Assembly (NCBI GenBank): GCA_040143965.1
Contig: JASJQH010000061.1
Span: 1 to 36,031 of the forward strand
Direction: 5' to 3'
Length of the DNA: 36,031 nt
From: Basidiobolus ranarum
Lineage: Eukaryota > Basidiobolomycota > Basidiobolomycetes > Basidiobolales
Shown: positions 19,021 through 31,557 of the stretch, one piece after another
Position numbering within the stretch: position 1 is the stretch's first letter
Layout: each line of letters starts with the position of its first letter
The notes under the pieces: generated by a model
The model's input: only the letters and a program-made list of their open reading frames with translations
Databases searched by the model: none
Told to the model about the DNA's origin: nothing
Position numbers and translations under genes: made by a program

Positions 19021-21211
19021 TTAGAATTTGAAGTCTTTGAGCTTTTTAGAACTATCTTTTTTGGAGTCGGTGGTCTTTTGACGTTTCTTAGCTTGCTTGT
19101 TAGCATGCTCAGCAACCATATCACTAAAGTCTTCACGCGAGTTCTCAGGAAGAGCGGCAGTCTAGAGTTGTTGTAACAGAGTTAGTTATAAATCTAGACA
19201 AAAGTCAATTTAGAATCATACCTTTTCTTCATATTTGGCTCTTAATACGTCCTGATCATTGATTTCCGAAGGATCTATAGCAACATCAATACCAGCACCA
19301 GTCTTACGCTGTTATCGGAAATGAAAATTGTTAACTATGTAGTCTCATATATTAAATATATACAATCAAATACCTTGGATCTGCCTGATGAACCACTGGC
19401 TCCAGAGGACATATCATATACATGCTGTGATCCCATAAATCCTGAGACAGCAGTATCTTTTTGCTGAATAACATGGTACAACTGCTTAGGCTGGTCATCT
19501 TCTAATTCTCTTTCAACATTCTTACGCAACTCGATGTATGCCGGGGTCTCGAGTCCCGTTTGAACACTAGAGAGTCCGCTTGGAGTTTCAAGACCCTCTC
19601 TTAGATCGACAGATTCAGTTTCCGCCTCATCTTCCTTCATCTCTTCGTCGTCATCTTCCTCCTCTTCTTCCTCTTCCTCTTCGTCGTCAGAATCTAGCTC
19701 TCCCCATGGTGTTTTCTCTACGGGTTCAATAATATCAAAGGGTACATCGATAGTGGTCGTAGTACCAAATACATCACCATACAGAGGACGATTGAATTCA
19801 TCTACAGGTGGCTTACCCCAGCCACCAGGGTGGTATCCCCATTGCGCCCCTTCAGGTATAGGCGCATTGAGACCTGGAATCTTTAGATTAGGGTAACTGG
19901 GTGGTGGGCCATAACGTTGCATGTTAATTAGCCATGGGGGAGGGGCCAATGGTGGGATATTCAGTGCTGCTTTAAGCTCTTCGGACAATTGCCCTGGTTT
20001 CTTCTCTTTAAGTTTAGTTTCAAACTCTTTACCCTCGTAGTACCTGTTTATATTATTCCATTGTTAGCAAGTAATACTACTAAAGATGCGATGTATACAA
20101 TTTTAACATACAATTCACCGTGTGTTGTTAACCTAGGCTTCGTTTGGAAGCGGAAGAACGCGTCGTGTAGCTTCTGATAATCAATATCCAGCTTTCCCAT
20201 TTTAGGCTGGACACGTTCACGAGTTTTGGACTTCAGTTTAGCAGCATCTTCCTTCTCTTTGACTGCAGATCTCATCTCCATGATACCAGTATCCTTGATG
20301 AATTCTAGATCAGAATATATATTAGTTACAATAAACACGACAATATAAACTCTGATGTACAAAAAAATATAGACCTGGAAGTTCAAATGGTGGCTTCTCA
20401 ATACCACGCTTGCCTTGAAGGTACTTGCGCTTTTGAGACCAGTGCTTTGGAACTGTGACGGAGTTTCGATAAGCCTTAAGATATACTAACAATTTTGGAT
20501 CAGCTGCAGTAACATCTACCCACTGAATTCAATGATTAGCATTAACAAGAAAAACAATAGTTGTGAAGTTTTTAAATAAATAATTACCTCTACAACTTCA
20601 GGCTTTTTGACTAGCTGTTTTAATTCTGCTACACTTAGACGATTGATTTTGCGAAGTTTCTTTTTCGATAGTTTCGATTTGTCTTTTTCCACATCAGAAT
20701 CGGAATCTTCTTCTTCCTCTGAATCATTGTCCCCTTTGTTTTTTTCTTGTATCTTTTCACCGTCAAGATCATCAGCATCCTAAAAACACATGGTTAGTAA
20801 ATCGGCAGAGATCGAAGTCAAAGAGATGGATTGTAAGCTTACGTTAGCATCGCCTTCATCATTAGTTAATCCCTGAAAATGGGAAAAGATCTCTGCGAAT
20901 TCTTTAAAGTTTGGGTCATCGATCTCAATTTTTTGTGGTACATACTCGATAATTACATCGTCTTGTGTCTAATAATAAAGCAGAAAATTAGTATTCAACA
21001 AAAGGAATAATATTCCACTTTAGTTTTCTTTTACATTTTCCGCGAGGTTATTTTCGTGTTTCTTATCGTCTACTTGAACTCTTTTCTTCTTCTTATTTCT
21101 CTTACGTTTGGGTATTTTATTATTCTTCTTATCTACTATTGGTTTTTTCTCTGTTAAGTAAGAAGAATCTCCATTTGTCACGGCGGTTTCTACTGGCGTT
21201 TCAACTGTCAT
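19021..21211 (-). CDS. CUS1: Splicing factor 3B subunit 2 (SAP145/Cus1)
   Basis: Eight exons on minus: 21035-21211, 20843-20968, 20588-20779, 20375-20522, 20112-20304, 19374-20043, 19222-19308 and 19021-19161, giving 577 aa. Known: SF3B2/Cus1 is part of U2 snRNP SF3b, binds SF3B4 and helps anchor U2 at the branch site. Seen: a lysine-rich N-terminus and acidic Ser stretch (about 110-150); the DUF382 region with RKYLQGKRGIEKPPFELP and KMGKLDIDYQKLHDAFF (about 150-280); the PSP domain with RYGPPPSYPNLKIPGLNAPI and HPGGWGKPPVDE (about 310-372); an E/D run (396-413); and a C-terminus LKDFKF like the human KEFKF. One intron starts GTCTAT. The gene is head-to-head with GAA1. Confidence 0.95.
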
Positions 21212-21659
21212 GGTGGGAAGCGTGAGTTTGGAGTATATAAACCAAGAAAACTTCCTTCCTTCACTTAGCAAGTTGTGAGTGTGTTACAAACCAAAAGGAT
21301 TAGACGGAAATTTGATCAAAAAAAATACTTAGGCAGGGCCTAAAGAAGGGTCCATTTCCAATTTTTTGAATAAAATTTAGATATACAAATGATACAGTTT
21401 ATGCATAAATATTTAACCTTTTTATCAACAAAAACCGTAATAATTATCTCTTTTTAATCAAGTTTTACATTTCTTTAGTCAATTACGGAATTTTCACAAT
21501 TTCATGCTTAAATATGTGTACAAATTGATTGTGCAGTGACTATTTATGCTCATGATTTATTGAGTACGCAATAATCATCATTTCTTGGTTATTTTGAATC
21601 AATCATCAACAGTAGTTCCATCCTGATAATACCACAGTAACTTGGCTCGTTTTCAAGCG
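21212..21659. promoter_or_regulatory. Divergent promoter between SF3B2 and GAA1
   Basis: A 448 bp AT-rich head-to-head spacer, with no motif recognised. Confidence 0.4.
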
Positions 21660-24305
21660 ATGAAGGTTGCTGAAACAATACCGACTAAAGCGAATGGAGA
21701 GGGAATTAGTACACCCTCCACTCCTCCATATTCCGAGATTTCAGCGAAGAAATACAAACAAATTACCTTGAAGCAGAAAGCGTTGAAGATTTTAGAAAAA
21801 CACGTCGCAAAACTTAGGTTAATAGAGTTCTAATTTCCCATTTTAAAATCACAATCTGTCCTCCTATTATTGTTGGCATTCTCACCTTTCTGTTTGTTTA
21901 TGTTGGCACCAGTCTTGTGTTGTTTATAGTTGGCTTGGGTTGGTTATTGGTGTTACCTCACGATACGTATAGTCATAGAACCTATATTTCAGAAAATGCT
22001 TTGTTACCAGGACAGGTAAATGATGGTAAACAAACTTCTATTTTATATGTGCCATTTTGTTGAATGTTTGTATTTATATAGACCAAAAACTTCTTCGGAG
22101 ATCACGAAGCAAACGTAGCAAGATACTATTCTCAAGTTTTGGATTCACTTAAAACCAATTCTATTGAAGAGTATGCACTTATAAAAATTACCTTATCAGT
22201 GGTTCCCACTAAAATTTCTACTAAACTAGAAAAACTGCATTCGTTGAGAGAGAGTTGAGAAGTTTTGGATATATAACAGCGACTCAGAAATTTGAAATTC
22301 CTTTATCGTATAATAAGGTTAGACTCTTTTATATGCTCTCAGAACTATCTTAGTTTATTAACGTAATAGTTCAGTTGATTAATGGGACTAATACCTTTGG
22401 GATCCTCAAAGCCCCTCGTAGTGACAATACAGAAGCAATGGTACTAACCGCTTCTTGGGAATCCCGTGAGGAAGGCCAAGGTACAACCGATATTGATAGA
22501 CATTCATATTTTTAACACATTATAACGTTCGAATCATCCACAGACAACACTAATGGCGTCTCCATGCTCTTGACATTGGCACAATTCCTCAAAAGTAAGA
22601 GTTGTATATCAAAAATACTCATAGAAAACTTGACTAAAACATTTCTTAAGAATTCACTTTCTGGTCTAAAGACATAGTGGTGGTGATTGCGGATAAGAAC
22701 ACCGCTGGTATCCAAGCCTGGTTGGATGCATACCATGGAGTTCCTAAGCATGGTATATACGAAGCCACCACGTTCATTATGATGAATTTACAATTGATGT
22801 AACCTGATCCCACATATATAGATAATGAGCAAATTTTTGTTCGTTCCGGTGCTATACAGGGTGCTTTGAACCTAGATTTCCCGGGCACTGAAAGTTACAG
22901 TTCATTGGGAATTTTCTTCGGTAGATATTATTTCTAAAGTTGCCATTGAATTATAAATTAATATCTTTCTCGTCTTTCAGAGGGTCTCAATGGACAACTT
23001 CCCAACTTGGATTTAATCAACACAGTAGTTGAATTATGTCGATATGAAGGAATCTCAGCTACACTTCACCAACCCACTTCAGATTGGGATGTCAACAGCG
23101 ACTATTTCAAATCCCTCAACACCATGCTTACCACTATGAAGTACCAATCTACATGTCATCCCTCCGGAGTTCATGGATTATTTCACCGGTCAGTGGGTTC
23201 TTCAGTATCCTGAACATTCCATCCTATGTTAATGTTGAATTATTAGATATAAAATTGATGCCATTACTCTTCATGGTATCAGTGGACCCGGAAGGTACTA
23301 TTTCCAATATCACAAGATTGGAACGTAAGTATTTTTCTAGTCAAGTCATTCATATCACCCATCACACATCACCCATCACTAATCATGACTTTCGAGAACA
23401 GACTGGTTGAATCAACGCTGAGAAGCATCAATAATCTACTGGAGCATTTCCATCAATCGTTTTTCTTTTATTTGCTTCCAAACGCAACACACTATGTCTC
23501 TATCGCCCTATATATCCCACCGGTTATTTGCATCGCTGTTGGCCTCTTGTTGATTTCGTTGAAGCTTTGGTTCTCATTTGATGCTAGTGTTGATGAGCTT
23601 GAGTTAGTGGATGATGTAAACCACGAAGGAAAGCCCGTCAAATCCATCGAAACAACCTTAGCCTATACCCAAAATACAACACCTCTTCAAACGCCAATTC
23701 TAGTTATTGCCCTCTCATGTATAGGATGTATCATTCTATTCTCCTTTAATCTGCTGATTGTGAACCCAGTTGCTGAAGAATTCGTAATTATAATTTACTA
23801 TCATCGATGATGTATTTCGAAGTGACTTCTAATACCTTAACTTTAGTCATTACCTATTAACGGAGTATTCGCTTTATCGTTCCCGCTCTTTATCGCATCC
23901 GTAGTGCGAGCACCCATCGATTCTACAAATCAGAATTTGCAGGTGTTACGATGCTTTGCGTTAGCTTGGGTAGCAGTCACTTTGGTGGGGCTTTCTGCGC
24001 TGAATTATAGCCTCTCTATGTTCATGGGTATTCTTGTCTTTCTCCCTTATGCACTGATTCAACCATGCAACCACATCCTTGTTCGAACCATTCAATTCAT
24101 CTCTGTTACTGCCATTTCTCCACCGGCGTTACTGCTAATCTGTAGTCTGGTGTACCAAAAGGATGTGTTTGAGTTATACAACCTTTTAAGATATGACTTG
24201 ACTGTATTAGGTAGCTGGTTTTTACCACTTGTTTACCTCGTTTATTGGCCCATCAATGTTACATATTCTGTACTTGCTTGTGTTAAAAGTGGGCCAAGTG
24301 CATAA
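21660..24305 (+). CDS. GAA1: GPI transamidase subunit Gaa1
   Basis: Twelve exons: 21660-21817, 21913-22015, 22082-22170, 22251-22317, 22375-22480, 22544-22594, 22651-22752, 22822-22920, 22981-23188, 23247-23324, 23402-23783 and 23847-24305, giving 633 aa. Known: Gaa1 is the M28-peptidase-like ER membrane subunit of GPI transamidase, which joins GPI to proteins. Seen: one N-terminal membrane segment (about 55-70) followed by RTYISENALLPGQ; the lumenal domain with GTNTFGILKAPRSDNTEAMV, FWSKDIVVVIAD and EGLNGQLPNLDLIN; then LEHFHQSFFFYLLP leading into several C-terminal membrane segments. The first intron (95 nt, GTTAAT) and the 3' site before exon 4 are the least certain. The ATG at 21660 is the first in frame. 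Confidence 0.9.
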
Positions 24306-24773
24306 CTTCTTGGCCTAACCTAACACTTGATTCTGAGTGAGTTTACTTCATTGACACTATTTCAGTTTATTTCTTATGTTTAGATAATAAATATTCAATT
24401 CGTTGCAATTGATGTCCATTATACATTCTTCATTTCAATTCGTTGCAATTGATGTCCATTATATATTCTTCATTACATTACAAGGGTGAGAAGGTTTGCA
24501 TTTATAAATATTGTGTGCAAAAGGGAGATTTTAGATATAACATTATGAGAGATGTGACATTAATCTAACTCTAACGAATGCCATTTAGAATGCCAAATGG
24601 ATTTGTATGACAGGTGATTTTTATTGTAGTTTTTACAGAGGAAGGATTTATTTTCGGTAAACATGACGTACAAATCAAATAGGAAAAGAGTTAAAAATAT
24701 ATGAAAAGAAGGGAATGAGTGAGAATTATTATATGTGTTGGATAGAATTCTTCCTTCTTTTTCTTACATCGAT
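24306..24773. other. Intergenic between convergent GAA1 and PRP19
   Basis: 468 bp holding an AATAAA at 24386-24391 (81 bp past the GAA1 stop) and a 2 x 40 bp tandem duplication immediately after it. Confidence 0.6.
24394..24473. repeat. 2 x 40 bp tandem duplication
   Basis: Copies at 24394-24433 and 24434-24473, each starting TTCAATTCGTTGCAATTGAT, differ at one position. This is a recent duplication in the 3' flank of GAA1. Confidence 0.95.
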
Positions 24774-26526
24774 TTAAGCAGTTTCCATAGGTTGAGATGA
24801 ACTAGGTCCAAAATATCTCAAGCTTCTATCCATACCACCACTAACCAAGAATTGTGCGAAATCACCAAAACGTAAATCATTCACTTCTCCGGTATTATCG
24901 GTAAGAACAGAAAGTTCATTCCATTCTTTGACTTTGAATACTCTCACATCTGTTCCACCAACTGCGAGATATTGTCCACTGTAATCAAAGTTAACCACAT
25001 TGATCTTGTTGTTTTGTGGAACTTCAAGTGTCTTGAAGTTGACTAATTTACGAAGATCCCATAATTTAACCAAGTTATCTTCGGAAGCGGTAGCAAGGTA
25101 ATAACTGTGATGAAAATCAATCATATGGTTAGCAACTACAACCTAGTGTATTAAATGTATTCTCCCGTTTACTTACCCATTCTCTGAGAATGAAAGTGAT
25201 GTGACACGTCCGGTATGACCAGAGAAAGTGGCAACATTGGTTTGAGATTTGACATCCCAAATGCGAACGGCCGAGTCGTTTGTACCAGTACCAAGAATCA
25301 ATCCATCAGGATGGAACTGAGCACAACTGAAGCCAGTTTGAACATCAGCACTACCAACTTTAGAAAGAGTTCTTCCAGTACCCAAATCATGGAAAGCCCA
25401 TGTGGAATCCTGTGATGAACTCACGAGGTATTCTTTAGAAGGATGTAAAGTGATGGAGGTCACTTCAGAATCATGAGCATCGATAGTATTCACACATGTA
25501 TATCCAGAATCATCAGGTCTCCACATCTTGACTGTTTTGTCAGCACTGGATGTCAACACAGCACCAGACTCAGTACCCTGGAATAAAACGTCAGTGATAC
25601 GTTTGGTATGTCCCTTTAACTCAGCAACGGTTTTATCTTCATCTTGCTTATATATTTGAGCAATCTTATCATGACCACCGGTTAACACCAATTTGTTAGT
25701 AGAGTCAAGATCAATGCATGTGATACCAGGGGTAGTTGAAGAGTGAAGTGCAGGTACAACTGCTGTTTGTGCATAAGATTTGATATCATCCACGCTAGCA
25801 AGCTCAGCAGGGGCCTTTCTCTTCTTACGTGTTTTGGAAAGGGCTTGACTAGTTTGAGCCATTTTTTCAATAACAGCGCTGGTTAATCCCTCTTCTTGAG
25901 TGTCTACACTCATGTTACCATTATCAGGAACTTCGGCAGCTGGTGCTTGAGAATCCATGTGAGCACGAAGATTTACCAAAGCCTCTCTAGCGGCATCTCT
26001 TTCTTTTGTAACTCTAGCGATAACTCTACAAGCAGCATCTTGTTGATATAATGCATGACTAAGTTCTTGTCGAACCTGTTGATATTGCTGTTTTAAAGTA
26101 TAGGTTTCTAGCATAAGACTATCCCATTCATTTTGAAAAACTGCCAACATGGATGGAATAGAAGTCATGGTAGGAGTACGTGGTTTCACAATCTTGGGAA
26201 CTAGAAATTTTTCCAATTAATCATCTACGCGTCACCAACTAAAAATAAAATGAACTATTTACCAGATTTCACTTCAATAAGATCTTGTTCACTAAGTTCT
26301 TCACCGGTGATGGGACATTTGTTGTCATTTTCAGCAAGATACTTGGTGATCAAACGTTTTTCAAATACATGGCCAGATTTGCTGGATATAACTGGAACCT
26401 CTGGGGCCTCGCCGGAAACTATTTACAGAAAAACATAGACAATCGCGTTAGATCTGTTATAGTATGGTGTTGAAAACACGTGAAAAGCAACGTATTCTAA
26501 AGAAATGACTTACTAGCACAGAACAT
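24774..26526 (-). CDS. PRP19: Pre-mRNA-processing factor 19, U-box E3 ligase
   Basis: Four exons on minus: 26514-26526, 26263-26418, 25177-26200 and 24774-25104, giving 507 aa (family about 504). Known: Prp19 is the core of the NineTeen complex, a tetrameric ubiquitin ligase needed for spliceosome activation. Seen: a U-box spanning residues 1-57 (MFCAISGEAPEVPVISSKSG, then KCPITGEELSEQDLIEVK); the Prp19 helical region with RQELSHALYQQDAACRVIARV (about 95-115), which drives tetramerisation; a basic patch KTRKKRK; then WD40 repeats from about residue 200 to the end (GGHDKIAQIY, SADKTVKMW, TNDSAVRIWD, SEDNLVKLWD). The first exon has only 13 coding bases. The second spliceosome gene, SF3B2, is nearby, but co-function by location is not implied. 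Confidence 0.95.
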
Positions 26527-27780
26527 GGTGATCTATTACAAGGTTATCAAGTTGTGTACAGTGGAATAAAAGCGATATACGTGTATTGTAAAATTGTTGA
26601 ATCATGGACACTTCCGAGTTACGAAATAAATTTTTCTTTTTTTCACTCTGATTAAGGTGAATGAAGCTAGGTTAATTTTATGAAGTTGGATATTTCAGTT
26701 ACAAAGCCGCTGAAGTAAATAAAAGTATTAAAAGTTGATTAGACACTAAACCTATGTACTGATGAAATGGACATGGAATACAAATATCACTTAGGATTCA
26801 AACTTCAGATTCTAACTTCAGCCTAATACGTAATGACGTTAATGTGGTGACTGTGTCGGTATAGGTATCGGTAGTTGGCCCATCACCACTGCATAAATCA
26901 TCCAACATGAGCTAGTGAATTGGGGTCGAATCAGAGGTTGGGAAAGAAACAGGGAAGCATACAACTTTACTTACATGTATCGAGAAGCGATCATGTAATA
27001 ATCTACCACTTATATGGAGTTAAATTAGGCTCATAGAGACACCGAAGTTGTATCATTCGATATTGAATAGGCCAAGGATGTGATTTTCTTGTGATTTTCC
27101 TGCATATGATCAATTATTCAATGTGCAAATCAAATCCTCTTTACAATCTATGCCAGGATAGATGGGATACGTAGGCTGAATGGAGACATATCTAGTAACC
27201 GAAAGTGAACTATTTGTTGAAACCACTTGACATATACATATCTTTAATCTATTATGGGCCTTCTGAAACCAGATAAGATGGTATTTGGGGTTTAAAGACA
27301 AGTGATCGATTCAAATTCCCAACAATTTTCGTTGTCAAAGTGATCATAAACCTTATTAGTGAAGTCGAACATGTTCCTCTACAGAGAAACTGTGACAGTC
27401 CGTGATAAAAGGCATCGATAGAGCTACTGCAAGCACATGTATGTGAATGATATAAATCAGAAAGTAGGAGCAGAATGATCGATCCAAGGGTAAGGAATTA
27501 ATAGCTTTACATCGCTAATGTAAACATTCCATTGATTTTCAATGCATAAGCAGTGAGGTCTCGAATAATGAAAACATTCAGGGTCACCTAACTGTAACTA
27601 TTATACTAGCTTTATGACACTAAACTCAAAACACCTGAATATTTTGAGTGAACAGAACATAGCAAATCTTATAAAGCAGATACTCTTTCCGTATCGAACG
27701 CTGATCTTCCTCTCTATTGTCTGTATCATTACTCCAGTGTCTTCTAGATAGAGAACTAACCCTTCCGAAATAAAACCAAA
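26527..27780. other. Intergenic, no supported gene
   Basis: 1.25 kb between the divergent PRP19 and BTB-like genes. Short frames on either strand lack starts and family resemblance. No repeat or TATA box was recognised. Confidence 0.55.
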
Positions 27781-28401
27781 ATGACGCTGGTTCAAAATAC
27801 TACCAAAGTCTATCAAAGCACTTCACCTGCGATGAAAAATCGTATGGGGCTGGCAGTACCCCCTACTATCTCCTGGTCCAATGTCGTGAACACAACTGAG
27901 GCGTCTGGATTTATACGTACGTCAGAAAACGAGGCAATACCAAAGGCTTATATTCTTGAACACCTTCGTCAAATGGGTTCGGTACTTTTCAATAACGCTT
28001 ACTCTACAGATATCAGGTTGGAAATTCAAGATAAGAAAGGGAATAATGCGGGATTTTGGGTCCATGATTTTTATTTTTCTCAAGAGAGTGCACTATTATT
28101 TCGACTATTGAATACTTCTCGACCTCGTAGACCTTCGTCCCCTTTGGCTGAACTTCATGGCTGGCTGGACAAAGGGAAATTTGAAAAAGATGAAAAGTCA
28201 AATAAGCTTCATGTACATCTACAAGTTCCTTGTGGAGTATCATTTGGTGCAATTTTGGAATGGTTATATGTCCATGATGATGAGAAATGGCTGACAAGTC
28301 TAAATGAGGATAACTTTGATGGGACTCTAGCTAATGTTGCATATCTACGTTTAAACCAAGATGCCTACTACGTTTTGGCTCGTTATTATGAAAACTTGTA
28401 A
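27781..28401 (+). CDS. BTB/POZ-like protein
   Basis: 206 aa, intronless, first ATG at 27781. Seen: a pattern that fits a BTB/POZ fold. It has STDIRLEI (about 80-87), then WVHDFYFSQESALLFRLLN where the usual F-x-x-H-K...L-x-x-S-x-x-F helix lies, then LHVHLQVPCGVSFGAILEWLYVHDD resembling the V-x-L-x-D...F-x-x-x-L-x-x-x-Y segment. A helical C-terminus follows, ending NVAYLRLNQDAYYVLARYYENL. A disordered N-terminus (1-50) precedes the fold. Known: BTB domains mediate dimerisation and Cul3 recruitment. No second domain is present, so the specific role is unknown. Assignment is by eye. Confidence 0.55.
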   Translation: MTLVQNTTKVYQSTSPAMKNRMGLAVPPTISWSNVVNTTEASGFIRTSENEAIPKAYILEHLRQMGSVLFNNAYSTDIRLEIQDKKGNNAGFWVHDFYFSQESALLFRLLNTSRPRRPSSPLAELHGWLDKGKFEKDEKSNKLHVHLQVPCGVSFGAILEWLYVHDDEKWLTSLNEDNFDGTLANVAYLRLNQDAYYVLARYYENL

Positions 28402-29280
28402 AGTCAAAACCACTTCTCCACCTTCCTAGTTGAATTATTATCAATCTCTATGGCTCCTATCGTTCTAAAAATCATTGGCCAGTCCAAGCAAAGTGTTATC
28501 AGTCTTGAAACTAACTATCATATTTCATGCAGCATATAACACACAAACTAGATAAATTTTTGAGCCACCTGAGCACACAGTGACTTGGACCCACTTTATT
28601 TGGATATATGAAATAGTCAACATAGTTACATATTATGTTACCAGCATTGCCAAATCTACGGTTAGAAAACTTCCAAGCTGTACAGATAGTTTGCTTTGGA
28701 AAATGCATGCAGCATTATTTAATATTGCTGTACTATCTAGCACCTGTAAATAAACACTTCAAAATTCTACTATCATTGCCTATATAATGCACATATGGAT
28801 ATGGCTTTAGGGTTACCTTTGCTTTAGGACTCATAATATCTAAATAATACAAATCATGTGTTCTGGTTAGAATTGAAAGTAGTATATCAATTAGTGTAAA
28901 CTAGAAAAGTTAACCCAATAAATAAAACTCGTGACTATCAATCAATAGTAAATCAACTTGAAGATTGTCCAACAAGCATATTTGTATGTCTGTATCCGTA
29001 TGGCATACAGATGAGCATACAAATAGTCTAGATTTGCTAGAAATACCGGAAATACTGGAATCTACCCACCCGAAGCTTCTCCCCCCTCCCATTGGAAGTG
29101 AATAATCTGACTCATCAGCATGTGTATTGTAATTAGTGGATTTGCATCTGCCAAGAATTCGTACAATTCACGAACCAAGTTATGAATGGTGCCAATAAGT
29201 GTACCAATGCGAGGATGGATGATGTGGAGAGTGATGTGGAATACAGTTGGGGCACTATTTAGATAATCACATTCATATCC

Positions 29281-29310
29281 GCATCTGCATCTGCATCCGC
29301 ATCGGTATCC
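29281..29310. repeat. Five-unit degenerate hexamer repeat (GCATCY)
   Basis: The units GCATCT, GCATCT, GCATCC, GCATCG and GTATCC are adjacent. This is a simple microsatellite. Confidence 0.8.
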
Positions 29311-29554
29311 ACAAAACACATAAGTTCACCTACGCTTCTGATCAACGTTTACCAGTGTCCCTGAGAAGGATTTCCTGAAACTGACTTAATTAGTAAGTGA
29401 AATCTGACCTCTATACTGGATACAACTTAATCACACAATCACACCAATTAAATCTATGATTATCCACACATAGACAGTCCATCACATGCTGGAAACTTAT
29501 TAGTTCTCATGGAAGTTGCCGCCTTCAGATGATTGTATTGATTCTAGATTGGTT

Positions 29555-29586
29555 CACTAATCTGCTCAACCACTAATCTGCTCAAC
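29555..29586. repeat. 2 x 16 bp perfect tandem duplication
   Basis: Two exact copies of CACTAATCTGCTCAAC. Confidence 0.9.
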
Positions 29587-31485
29587 CGTAGCCTAACCAT
29601 TCGGTGCAGTCTGTATTATTTAGGTTATCAATGTATTCATCTATGAGATCTGCAACGATGCTTCGAACGAGCTAAATATATCTTGGAAAGTGATGGGGAT
29701 GAGGCCATTGGAGGTCGAAATCTGTCTTATTGTATCCCAATCTTACTTGTAATTACATAAACTGTGTGCTACCATCGAATTTCTCCTCTGAGGAGCGAAT
29801 CGGATGGAAGTATTGTCTGTGAAAATGGATATGATGTGGTGGTTGTGGTTATGGTGGTTGTGATTATGGTAGTGCTAAGCATGTTCATATTACTCACTCC
29901 CGAAAACATCGGTAAGCAATGAAGAACGGGGAATACTTCTGTTTTGAGTAGAAATCAAGACAGGCTCTAGAACTCTGGTAATTTTCCTCTTGCTGATTGG
30001 CCATATATACACTCAAGTTGTTTATAACATTAAGCTAGGAGCCACATGGTTCCACGCAGTCTGAGGTTGGGGATAAATAATAATTTACCCAAAAGGAAAG
30101 CGGTGAAATATATTATGGGAAAATAGAACTACCCAGATTCCTGATATGTTTCCTGATCGATACCCGAGTCATCGCTTTTCTTATATGGGACAATCTAATC
30201 TCCAATACACTCCAACACCCTCGCATTTCTGGCATTTCCAGTTGCTCTTATTCTGACCTTCCTAGTTGCTTTCTTCGTATCAGTGGATACTTGGTTTAAG
30301 GTGGGTCCTGAAAGGGCGAATCACCTCTGGGCCTTTCTATTGGAAACTGATTTAGCCCAAGTTTAGTTAATCAAAGAATACAACCAATGTACAATGAAGG
30401 TGCATGCGGTAATGTATCACATATGCGCTGACATACATGCACTCTAAGATCATATAGGACCAATCACTGGCTGATACTCATCGTTATGAAGTCGGTCGTG
30501 CACTTGTTGTAAAATATGACCTAAAGCGGACAACTATGGAAGAATAGGTTGTGAGAAGGTCAGGATTTAGCCAAGATGCAACCCTCCGGTAGGGCTAGGG
30601 TTAGGTACATCACTGCCATTCTAATATTTACATGACACACAACACACAATAATCTTGATGTTGAACGTACAATGAGACCGATCCGGAAATAGGCTCCTGC
30701 AGAATTCATGCGCCCTATCTCAGGGACCTATTATGGTACAGTCATGATCTTTCGGGCGTCTATCCATGTCCTCCGAGGTGCTTGGCACACAATAATCCGA
30801 ATGCTTATTTCTCAGTGTTGGCGACTGCTTGTTACAACAATGAAGTTCCAATTTAGCCTTTCTCCAATACGCTCTATCCGATTCAGATTGTCTGGTAAAC
30901 CGAATGCCATTTCCAGCAGTGATAAATATGTTCTATAATGGCCGCATATGGAATCATAAAAGTCAGGAGACGAGACTTGAGAATACAACGATCTTTCCAA
31001 ATGCAGCTATCAGAACGAATGGGGAGAGCATTCTCTTGCACAGAACGGGAGATCACACCATCTCTCTGAGTCGGACCAACAATCTGGCATCGGATTCCAT
31101 TGGACTTGCCATTGCCACTTCCATAATGGATGCTGTGATTTCTGCACAGATGAGCCCTAACCCTAACAGCTTATCACCTCTACGTGGATCTAGTTTTGCT
31201 CAGAGTAACACGATGACCATTTGCTCCATTTGCTCCCCAATACCGGAATGGGATTCAAGTCACTGAGTTGACATCACTCTAAAATCACTGCTCAGCCCCC
31301 GACCGGTTATTAGATTTGAATGGATGTTTATAGCGAATTCCATTTTAGTTTCTTTTGATCTATTCTGAGTAATACAATCGGTAATATGTGGTAGGTTGCG
31401 ATATCCTGTCATGTCCAAGTTCAACTTGATTGGGCCTGGTTCCCTATATATCGTTAATCTGTGATCTTTGAGGCACCCATCGCAG

Positions 31486-31493
31486 TATATAAG
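31486..31493 (+). promoter_or_regulatory. TATA box of the cyclin gene
   Basis: TATATAAG, 64 bp upstream of the ATG at 31558. The spacing is similar to that of the dioxygenase genes. Confidence 0.55.
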
Positions 31494-31557
31494 CCCTCTG
31501 GAGCTGCTCGACCTCTTCATTATCGGAAACATTCTCAGCTATATACTGTAAGAAAAT

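Larger units (their letters stand above)
28402..31485. other. Gene-poor stretch, 3 kb
   Basis: No complete gene is supported. It contains a hexamer repeat (29281-29310), a perfect 16 bp tandem duplication (29555-29586), a GT-rich patch (about 29835-29875), and coding-like but unsupported reading frames around 30700-31260 on the plus strand. Confidence 0.45.

Noticed and set aside
29062-29319. Minus-strand frame with Cys/Arg-rich start
   Set aside because: The start is the translated hexamer repeat and the rest has no resemblance to a protein family.
31153-31168. CCCTAACCCTAAC telomere-like word (also a reverse version near 30592-30607)
   Set aside because: Only about two units each, in opposite orientations. 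Too short to be an interstitial telomere tract.
31260-31532. Minus-strand frame upstream of the cyclin
   Set aside because: It overlaps the cyclin promoter, has no family resemblance, and the TATA box and cyclin start explain the region better.
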